Assembly: GCA_001466705.2 (NCBI GenBank)
Contig: LATX02000205.1
Span: 1 to 64,000 of the forward strand
Direction of reading: 5' to 3'
DNA: 64,000 bases
Origin: Moniliophthora roreri
Taxonomy: Eukaryota; Basidiomycota; Agaricomycetes; Agaricales; Marasmiaceae
Below are positions 55,538 through 64,000 of this stretch, in pieces. Position 1 is the first letter of the stretch. Each line of letters starts with the position of its first letter. The position numbers and the translations under genes were made by a program. Below the pieces are notes generated by a model. The model had not been told where the DNA came from, ran no database searches, and saw only the letters and a program-made list of their open reading frames with translations.

Positions 55538-57129
55538 ATGCTCGAACTTCCAAGTTCAAGGATATCACTTCTCTCGGCCTCCATTCTCTGTCAAATTTGG
55601 CCAGTTGAATCCTTGCTCCTTTGTTATCGATCACGTACATGTCACGTCCTTCCACAAACTCTGTTTGCCCTTGTGGTCCTGCGTCGTCGTCTTGATCATT
55701 GTTTGCCATTTCCATAAATATCATTGTTGTAGTCAAGTCCTGTAATATTGACATCAAAAGTTCGATGGCTGATGGCAGTGTTCGATCCCGAAGTTTGACG
55801 AGACCATCGTTGCTTGTTGCAGTCTCGAGATAAATGCCCAGCCGCAGATTGTCTCCAAACCTCACAATGGTAGTTTCAACAGTCGACAGCGCAGTGGGTT
55901 CCCATCTTGCAAACAGGGCATTGAGTTGTGCATACACCTCTTCCGTCTGTGCCATAGGCCATGTCGTAGGATTGTTGGATATCCTTATGGGATGCAAATC
56001 CCTGTCGTCCCCCTCGTTGTCGTCCTCCTCTTCCTCTTCGTCCCACACTGTCAGTTGTATGTGAGGGATTCGTTCTGTGGAGTCATCTGAAAGTATTGGC
56101 GGAGGTCTCTGCAATGTCGCTCACGGTTGGGGAGAATCTGGATTCGATGTTAACACTCTCGATTCCAGTTGCATATGATCTGCTTCGATCTTGGCTAGGA
56201 GGAGATGTCAGTATTCTGGACGTATTCGGCTCAGGTTTCAGCGTTGTTCCGGCATTAATGGAAGAGGATCTGGTTGGCGGGTAGACAAGTTGATACTCAT
56301 CATCGGCTGTTGCTGGTTGTCGAGGAGAGCTGTGGAAATGGATTGGGATAATGGTTCCGATAGTGTGGTCATTGGCAGCTGATCAGGTTGGCAGTGGGCT
56401 ATTATCTGGACAGAACATGGGAGGGGGAGTGTTTGGGATAGATATGTTGGGGAAAAGTACGGCTTGTTCGGTTGGTCTTGAGATTAAGGATTCAGCATCG
56501 GACTCAATCGTTCGAGGATGGGGTGAAGGGGTTGTTCTTGGATGATTCAAACATCCGGGGAGAGGGGAGTAGAGGTTTCTGGGCTCATGGCTTTGGAGGA
56601 CAAATTGTCCTCTCACAATCTCTCTTGCTCTTTGCAGTCTTCTTTGATGTCAGTTTGCAGCGACAAGGAAGGCTGGAGTGTTGGGGTTGAGGTCCTCGTC
56701 TCTTAGAAAGGAGTCCCCTTCAGCACCTGTTTGTGGTGGGTCTAGGTAAAGTGGAAGGTTCTCAACGTCATTTGGAAGAGAAGGTACTGTAATTGGTCCA
56801 TCTAGGACCACTCTGTCGTCCCCTTCAGTCAGGGTTCTTGTGAAGAGGCCCACTTCTCTATCTGTTCTTGCAATGGCTTCATCTAGAAGTCATTGATGTC
56901 GTTGCAAGTACAAGAGGGTTCCCATTGTGACCCAATGGTGATGATGTTCTGAATTTTCCATCATTTACATCAAGTTTTCGTCATAGTGTTCACAATTGAG
57001 GATGTAGAGAAGTTTGTAGGTTGAGGGGAAGAAGGGTTGGGTATACACAATTTCGTCTGGATAGGATTGAACCAGAGACAGAGAGGCTCCGGAAAGATAG
57101 ACAGTGTTTCGGTTGGCTGAAGTCGACAT
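55536..57129 (-). pseudogene. extra ORF downstream of pol
   Basis: Begins MSTSANRNTVYLSGASLSLV 22 bases after the pol stop and continues with YPDEIVYTQPFFPSTYKLLY, then an acidic/Pro-rich middle, and a 192-codon open end (55536-56114) with NPTTWPMAQTEEVYAQLNAL and LAKFDREWRP. The two halves are in different frames, and stops occur in the first half, so it is decayed or spliced. Similar ORFs with the NPTTW...YDxLxxxF pattern follow pol in other Agaricomycete gypsy elements; no function is known and no env-like membrane segment is visible. Confidence 0.6.
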
Positions 57130-57150
57130 GGCATAGAAGAAATTAATGGA

Positions 57151-60100
57151 TCATCGCAGGTTGTGCACGATTTTATACTCCAAGTACAGCTCTATGGAAT
57201 GCTTTAATTTGCTCGGCTTCTTCCATTGGTTGTGTGAAGAGTCGTATCCTTTCCATGAAACAAGGTATTCTTTTGGGGCTCGATTTTTTCTTTTTGGTCA
57301 GTGTCCAATGATCACTTCTATTTTGAACTCTTCTTGTCCTTCAACTATGTCAGGTGGAGGTTCCAAAAAGTTTGGTCCATGAGTTTCCGTTTCCTTATAT
57401 GGTGTAAGGAGTCCAGCATGGAATATGGGGTGAATTTGCCATTGAAATGGTAACTTCAACTTGTAGGTCACTGGGCCCAATACTTCTTCTATTTCAAATG
57501 GTCCTTCTTGTTTCGGGGACAATTTGGGTGATGGGTAACTGAGCAATAGGTTCTTTCCTTCCAACCAAACCTTTTGACCCTTTTTGAACTTGTCAAATGT
57601 TCTTCTGCTTCTTTCCTGGACTTTTCGTGCCGCAATGTCTAGGAGCACTGAAGTTTCTTCTCTGAGCTTCTTCAACTCAGCGAGTCTTTGTTCTACCGAA
57701 GGAACAGTAGATTTGTCGAATGCAGTGGGAAGGGGTCTCGGGTAGTATCCCATTGTGAGATAGAATGGGGATTTGTGAGTTGTGGAGTGGGTTCTTGCAT
57801 TATGGGCAAATTCTGTGAAGTGGAGAAGATCCTTCCACTTCATTTGTTCTTTGGCACAGAAAAATCGCAAATAGATTTCCACTTCCTAGTTGACTCTCTC
57901 AGTTTCGCCATCTGTTTGTGGGTGATAAGTGGTACTTAGCAATTGTTTAATCCCTAGTATTCTTCCCATTTCTTTGAATACTTCGGCTGCAAATCGAGAG
58001 TCTCTATCTGAGATAATCTTGTCTGGGAGTCCGAAGTGCTTGTACACATGACGGAAAAGGAGTTCAGCTGTTTCCGTGGTGTCGATTTTCTTGTTGCATG
58101 GAATGAAAACCACCCCCTTAGTAGCTGCATGGTCGACCATGACCAATATAGAATTGCAATTATCTATCAGGGGTAATTCTGTGATCAAGTCCATTGTGAT
58201 AATTTGGAATGGCAACACATCTTTGTGCCCTCCAATCAGGTGTAACGGGACTTTTGTGGGATGTGTGTTTATCTTCATCTGTTGGCATGCCACGCACCCA
58301 TTAACAAACGTTTTGATAAACTTCGTCATCCCAGGCCACCAATAATTTTGTTGGACTTCGTTTAGGGTGTTCTATTGTCCAGGGTGTCCATGAGGTAGAG
58401 CTTTGTGGATTCTTCTGACCAGTGTTTGTTGTAATGTCTCGTCATTGGGTACATAACATCGATCCTTGTAGAAGAGGAGTTTCCCATTGATCTTCCAATC
58501 TTGCAATGATGACTTGATAGGGGTTGTTCTATGTTCTATTAGATTTTCCAGTGTCAGTTGATGAAAGTCATCTGTCGACATTGCCTTTTCCAAATCATCT
58601 CTGAGTTCAGCATCGATGATGTTGATGAATAACTCGTCTGGTAACATTACGACATTGTCATTCTTGTTGTCCTCTCCTTCCATCAGGTCTGGTCATCTCA
58701 AAAGTGCATCTGATTGAACCATTTTCATTCTGGGAACGTGTACCAATTGCAAATTGAATTGAGTCAGATACAGACTCCATTGTGCTTGCTGTCGATTCAG
58801 TTTCTGTGCCATTTGGAAGTAAGTCAGGTTCTTGTGATCAGATAGAATGGTCACTGGATGTGCTCCTCCCAGGAGGTAGTGTTCCCATGTCTTCAGCATA
58901 TTCACAATTGCCAAAAGTTCTTGGTCATAAATTTCATAGTTCCTTTCGGTTGGTGTGAACACATGTGAAATGTATCCACAGGGATGTAATTCTCCGTCTG
59001 ACCCGTTTTGTTTCAGGACTGCTCCAGTCACCTATTTTGATGCATCCACTTCAATGATGAATGGTTTCTCATCATCTGGCATTTGAAGAATGGGCCGCTG
59101 TAGAAATTTGGCTTTCAGGACTTCAAATGCGACATTGCATAACTTGGTCCATTCGAATTTCATATTCTTTTTGGTGAGATCATGTAATGGCCTCGCCAGT
59201 TCTGCATATTTTCCTATAAATTTCCAATAGAAATTTGCAAAACCTAAGAAAGATCTCACACCTTTGATTATTTTTGGCACTTCCCAATCTTTGATCCCTG
59301 CTAGCTTGGTTTCGTCCATTGATATGTGTCCAGGTGTAATGACCATTCCTAGGAATAGCGTTCTTGTGACTTCGAATTCGCATTTTTCCAGTTTAAGGTA
59401 AAGATTGTTTTCCCTAAGTCGTTCCAAGATGTGTCTCATGCGCAGTCGGTGAAGATTGACTTTGTTGGAGAAAATCAGGATGTCGTCCATGTAAACTACA
59501 CACTACCCCTCGTCAATGAACTCCTTGAGAATGTCGTTCATGAATGCTTGGAATGTGGCCGGAGAGTTTGTCAAACCGAAAAACATCACTGTGGGTTCGA
59601 AAAGGCCTCTTGGAGTTTTGAATGCCGCTTTCCATTGATCTCTGTCTTTGATCCAAATGTTGTTATATCTGTTTCGTAAATCTAGTTTCGTGAAGACCTT
59701 TGCCATTTTCAATTTGTCAATCAGATCAGTAACTAGTGGAAGAGGATAGCAGTTTTTAATTGTTCCACTATTCAGATCTCGATAATCTTGACAGGGTCTG
59801 AGCGCTCCAGGTTCCTTTTTTGCAACAAAGAAGAATGGAGATGCCATTGGAGATTTCAAGGGTCTGATGTAACCTTTCCATAGGTTTTCGTCGAGAAACT
59901 TGTCCTGTTCAATCTGTTCCTTCGGTGATAACAAATAGATTTTACAGTCCCGAGGTTTGAAGTCCGGTTTCAGGTTGATGGTATGATCATATGGTCGAGA
60001 GGGAGGAAACCATTCAGCTTTCTTCTTCTCGAATCAATCTGAGTAGTCGGAGAGGTACGTTGGAAGGAATTCTTCCAAGAGTTTTGCCTTGACCTCGTAA

Positions 60101-60705
60101 GTTTGTGCCAGTACCTGAGAAGCTGTTAACTTAGCATTGATTTGGATCTCATCGCTATCCTCCTCTCCTTGAGTAAAGGATCTGATCAACACTTTGTCAT
60201 CTTCCACCTTGTCTAGAATCCTGACAAACGGTTTGATTGGCCTTTAGACCATAATTTTTTGTTTCGGTCTGAACCTGATAACCCCAGTTATCCAATCTAT
60301 GTCTGGGTTGTAATCTTGAAGCCAGGGTAGCCCCAGGATCATTCGTTCTGGTCCTAATCCTGAGATCAACAGTGTTTCTGTCATTGGTTTATCACTGATT
60401 GTGAGATTGATCGTGACACTATGGATGATCCAACTGGTTTTGTTTCGTGTTCCATCAACGTTATATACTTTGATGGGTTTGTCTAATTTCATCCAGGGTT
60501 TCTTGAGGTGTCGTGCTTCTTCTTCACTGATAAAGTGTCCTCCTGCACCTGAGTCTATCAGGGCTTTTGTTTCAACAGTTTCTGTTCCAACGTTGTACTG
60601 AATAGGAATTCGAATTGAATGGTGTGTTAACTTAGCTAGTACAACATTTGAAATTGTAATTGCAGGCAGCAAGAGTGTCAGCCTCTTCGGCCTCTTCAAA
60701 AACCC
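57151..60705 (-). pseudogene. pol: protease, RT, RNase H, integrase, chromodomain
   Basis: Single frame from the slippery site to the TGA at 57151-57153. Protease: [37 protein letters not shown] and YMDDILIF. RNase H: EVDASK...TGAVLKQNG and YDQELLAIV. Integrase: zinc-binding CVACQQMK, then TMDLITELP, DRDSRFAAEVFKEM and TYHPQTDGETERVN as the D,D,E core. Chromodomain: RAPKEYLVSWKGYDSSHNQW. In-frame stops at 60244 (TAA), about 60040 (TGA), 59503 (TAG), 59032 (TAG), 58693 (TGA), 58372 (TAG), 57886 (TAG) and 57298 (TGA) inactivate it. For example DASKW and ERVNQE of relatives appear here with TAG in place of W and Q. Confidence 0.93.
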
Positions 60706-61979
60706 TCTTCTCCCATGAGATCAAAGATCTCCTTCTGGTCCTCCATCGTCTGATCTAATACCATAGTTTTAATCTTGGTGAAAGTTTCTCGTGCAGAGAG
60801 TTTCTTTGGTGGTTCAGTTCAAGGTTTGGGTAAAATGCTGGGCTGTCCTTTCAAGGGGCATTCTCTTGAGATGTGTCCCAATTTAGTGCAACGGAAACAC
60901 TTCCCTTGAGCAATGTAATCCCACCTGTCTGATTCAGACAAGGGCTCTATCCTTCCAATTGTTGTTTCCTCGGTCTTTCTAGCAATCTTCAGCTTCACCG
61001 ATTCTCGTCCAATTCGTTTCTTCTTTTGCGCCATGGCAAACTTGTACTGGTTGTCATATTGAATAGCCAATTTGAACCAATCGTTCAAGGTTTCGGGGAC
61101 TCCATCAGTCTGAAGCATGATTTTGTTGACTAGCGATTCAGAGAGTCCTTTCTTGAAAAACTTAATCAGGGCTTCATCGTCATAACCAGTTTCCATTGTG
61201 AGGAGTCGGAACTGATTGATGTAATCGTCCACTCATTCCTTCATCTGGAGGTCTTCAATCTTCATCTGTGCATCTCCTTTGACATCGACAGGCTGCCAAG
61301 CTTTCCTAAATCTAGCCTTGAAATTTTCCCAAGTTTCTTCGGCTGCTTTCTTCACGATAAGAGAGCTGGGGTTGTCAGGAAATAGTTTCATTTGTTCGTT
61401 AACTTTCCATTCTTGGGTTTGTCCTTTGAGAAGGAGAAGAAGAATCAATTTCTTCTTTTCGGCAGTGTTGTATCTGGTAGGGTTCATTCGAAAAAGGACT
61501 TCGAGATCAAGAAGGAATCTTTGCGTGTCCTTTTGATTGCCTTTGAAAGGTTCGGGAAGGAGAGGTTTCCCATTATCCTCCTTCTTGTCATTAATGGTTT
61601 CGATGACTGAAGTGGTGATAGTGGCCGCCCATTGAGCATCTGTGTCTTCTTGTTCTTGTTTCGGTTCCTCTTTAGGAACAGGATTGACGGGTCAATCACT
61701 GGAAGATCCTGGAGTCATCATTTCTGGTTCAGATGGGGAATTATACAAATTCCTAAGTCTGTTGAAAGGATCAGGTTCTTGGGAAGACTTAGCTTCAGGT
61801 TCTTCAATTTCTGTTTGTTCTTCTGGTTGGAGACTGTCTATCGCTCCTCTCTGCTGGGCACGAGTAATTCGGCATGGAGTTTGTTCGGGATTCGGGTTCA
61901 ATAGCTGTTCGGCTACTTCGAGTTGATCATCGAGATCAGATTCTTCAAGAGCCGTAAGACGGGCTTGTGGCGGTGTCAT
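60696..61979 (-). pseudogene. gag
   Basis: Starts MTPPQARLTALEESDLDDQL. The capsid region is KPLLPEPFKGNQKDTQRFL, with TWENFKARFRKAWQPVD. A CCHC zinc knuckle follows: CFRCTKLGHISRECP. In-frame TGA codons at 61692, 61233 and 60819 break it; the genuine terminator is TGA at 60696-60698, placed right behind the slippery site. Confidence 0.88.
60699..60705 (-). promoter_or_regulatory. -1 ribosomal frameshift site G GGT TTT
   Basis: In the gag frame the minus strand reads GAG GGT TTT TGA. The heptamer GGGTTTT fits the XXXYYYZ rule, the gag stop follows at once, and a -1 slip enters the pol frame (TTG AAG AGG), which stays the pol frame for 3.5 kb. Confidence 0.75.
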
Positions 61980-62026
61980 GGTTTGGTTTGGGTTTGATGC
62001 CTAGACCTAGACAGGTCGGCAAACAT

Positions 62027-62038
62027 TCAGCTTGACCT
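62027..62038 (-). other. primer-binding site complementary to the 5' transcript end
   Basis: Minus strand AGGTCAAGCTGA, two bases inside the 5' LTR. It is the exact reverse complement of TCAGCTTGACCT at the predicted RNA start in the LTR (62191-62202). No tRNA-type TGG start is present. Confidence 0.65.
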
Positions 62039-62040
62039 TT

Positions 62041-62621
62041 TGTTATGTTACTTGCACAGCAATGACAACTTCTCAACACTACTATGATGTAGCAGTGTTA
62101 AGTTTCAAAAAAGTTCAAGTTTGAGTTCACTTAGCTTTCGCTAAGGTTTAGAGAGTACAGTTGAGGTGAGCAAGATAGAATGAATTAACTAGGTCAAGCT
62201 GAAGTAGCTTAGACCTAGAGACTATCTACTTATACAATGATTGTAGCTATCAATTTGGATACAAACTGCTAAGTCGACATTGTTGTTTAGTAAACAAGTA
62301 GAAAGCAATGGAACATGAAAGAATGTCGATGAAATCATAAGAAAGGAATATGACATCATAAGCAATGTCAGAGAAGATGTCATATAGAAAGAAACAGAAG
62401 TGAATAGAATAGTGAAGTCATAATGATGTCATCATAACTCCTTAAATACGAAAAGGAAACATAGATGGAAATGGGAACTAGAAAGGTGTATATGTCCAGA
62501 TGTCAATAAGAAGCATAGGTAAGCACTGAATAGTGCTTAAGAGACAAAAGTAGAAATGGAAAGAAAATAAAGTCTGTGACGTAAAGAAGAAAAATTAATG
62601 TCTTCAGGATCAACTGTAACA
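62041..62621 (-). repeat. 5' LTR (581 bp)
   Basis: Partner of 54944-55524; U3 about 420 bases, R-U5 about 160 bases if the start site inference holds. Confidence 0.95.
62191..62234 (-). promoter_or_regulatory. LTR TATA box and predicted transcript start
   Basis: Minus strand TATAAG at 62234-62229 lies 32 bases before TCAGCTTGACCT (starting at 62202), the expected TATA-to-start distance. Confidence 0.6.
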
Positions 62622-62626
62622 CTTTG

Positions 62627-64000
62627 ACTGCAGATTGATGACATCAACAGGGACAGGTGAGTGCAGAGGGCAAGGGTGCTGGATGATGGCAAGAGTGGAT
62701 GACAGCAAGGGAGGATGACAGCAAAGGTGGGCAACAGTGAGGGTGGACTGATAGTGACAATGGTGACAACAGGGGTAGATGGTAACAGTGAGTGTAGCAA
62801 GGACAAGAGGAGGGATGGTGGTGGTATGAAGGAAAGAAAGAATCCATGGAGTTTGAAAATTGTTGAACAAAATAAACAAATGATTGTGGAGGTCTTCACT
62901 CACATGATGACACATTGCAAACATCATTTCTTAGAGTTGCAATGACAGAATTTTCCTCCCCAAATTTCTGCAAAGAACTCCATGTAACTTATTTTGAACC
63001 TAGTAAATGCATACAAACCTCTGAAAATAGCTCCAGCACCAAAAACCTGAAGTATCCCCCATAACCACCCTTAACCACCCTTAACTGGTAATGGCAGTAA
63101 TATGTCAAACCTAGAAAAGACCCACTTTTATTCATTTTACATTACTTTTGATTTGGAACACTTTAATATGACACAAGATAACAGGTAATAAGGACTAGAG
63201 TGAGCCCAGTCTGCTAGTCATTGCCTTGGAGAAGCTATGGTACCTTGGAAAGTACAAAGAGCTATATGATATGCTATATAGAGGTGTCTAAGCTGTACTT
63301 TCTGACTTATCTATATATCAGATTCAAAGCGGATCACTCCCAAAACCTGTAGGAAACCTAACTATGGCCCAATGAACACATTGGCTAGTTAACCAAGCTC
63401 TCAAAGTGCTATCAATGGGATTTTAATTTCTATTTTACCTTTCTATGATATCTGCAAGGTGCAACATGCAGTCAAACAGTACAGAGGTACTTAGAGGAGA
63501 CATCAAAACAGAAAGACAACTTAGAACAGGAATGATCACAGAATGATCCTCCTCTGAAGTCAATATATGGATCAAAGTCAAAGCAGGCAATCTCTTAGTA
63601 AAGAGTTCACTGGCAGCTAAACAATACAAGATAAACTAACTGGGTACAAAGTCCTCTCAGAAAGAAGGAAATCACTTCCAAAGGCCATCTACTACTTACA
63701 CACAGATATAACAAGACATAAGAAGAATATCTAATGCATAAGAAGTCCTAAATAAGACCAAATGTGCATTGTTGAAGGAGATAGGAACAGTAACAGCATG
63801 TTCTGACCTTGGAAGCTTTGGCCTCTAGACCCCTGCTGATGTGCAGATACTAGAAAGGGGAATGCTGTAAAGAAATGGGATGGATACAGCCATCTGCTCA
63901 TAGATACCTGACTTAGAAAAGAGAAAATACAAATTATAGAGTCCAGAACACCTGGAAACATAGATACCTGCATGGATATGGTTGGATACCCTAGTGGCCA
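62627..64000. other. CpG-poor flank, nothing recognised
   Basis: No gene, RNA or complete repeat identified. A GGATGATGGCAAG/GGTGACAACAGG-rich low-complexity stretch spans about 62640-62820, and CCATAACCACCCTTAACCAC near 63060 resembles the ends of the 53.9 kb element. Confidence 0.4.

Larger units (their letters stand above)
54944..62621 (-). mobile_element. full-length Ty3/gypsy chromovirus, 7678 bp
   Basis: Flanked by a 5-bp target duplication CTTTG (54939-54943 and 62622-62626). Two LTRs of identical length (581 bp) start TGTTA and end GTAACA. Internal order on the minus strand is primer site, gag, protease, reverse transcriptase, RNase H, integrase, chromodomain, extra ORF, polypurine tract. 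Domain order (integrase after RNase H) and the chromodomain place it in the chromovirus branch of Ty3/gypsy. It cannot encode intact proteins now because of at least eleven in-frame stops. Confidence 0.95.

Overview
The window is nuclear DNA of a filamentous basidiomycete (Agaricomycetes). The evidence is multi-exon genes with introns of about 50 bases and GT..AG ends, TATA boxes of the form TATAAAAGG, an intron-containing tRNA-Arg, and protein families typical of mushroom-forming fungi: a DUF6533-like seven-helix membrane protein, an Agaricomycete Cys-rich small protein, expanded P450s, F-box/LRR-type proteins, a laccase and a GH76-type mannanase relative. Most genes had to be pieced together across introns by eye, so internal exon borders are predictions.

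Layout. 1-11 kb: a seven-helix membrane protein gene (+), a 197-bp MITE with perfect ends, tRNA-Arg(UCU) (-), cytochrome P450 copy 1 (+) and a small Cys-rich gene (-) with an apparent frameshift. 11-25 kb: a helical/coiled-coil protein gene (+), a small secreted protein gene (-), cytochrome P450 copy 2 (+) flanked by two paralogous unidentified minus-strand genes, then an MFS sugar transporter (+). 25-29 kb: a strongly CpG-depleted GH76-like gene with an in-frame stop, followed by a tRNA-like locus. 31.2-38.7 kb: a full-length 7.5-kb Mutator-like (MULE) DNA transposon with terminal inverted repeats and a 9-bp target duplication. Its decayed gene fuses a GCM/WRKY-type transposase to a cysteine-peptidase-like domain, a PHD finger and a chromo/Tudor-like segment. 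39.4-41.9 kb: a laccase (-). 45-49.4 kb: one broken and one intact F-box gene (+). 52.2-53.2 kb: a truncated third P450 copy carrying a 27-base homopolymer inside an exon. 54.9-62.6 kb: a full-length Ty3/gypsy chromovirus (-) with 581-bp LTRs and a 5-bp target duplication. It has a TATA/start-site/primer arrangement consistent with Tf1-type self-priming, a textbook -1 slippery site at the gag end, and an extra ORF after pol. It is riddled with transition-type nonsense codons.

How the parts relate. The P450s, transporter, laccase and GH76 suggest secondary or oxidative metabolism and plant- or wall-polymer handling, but nothing shows one co-regulated cluster. The right third is a repeat-rich, probably methylated compartment, with CpG depletion, CpG-to-TpG LTR differences and TGA/TAG stops. 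The most unusual unexplained signal is a 12-base motif, GCGCACGGACCA, present nine times at 11/12 or better. It is often embedded in a longer composite with a CACGTG-like box and an ACGTTTTTC pyrimidine tract, which looks like a shared promoter module.
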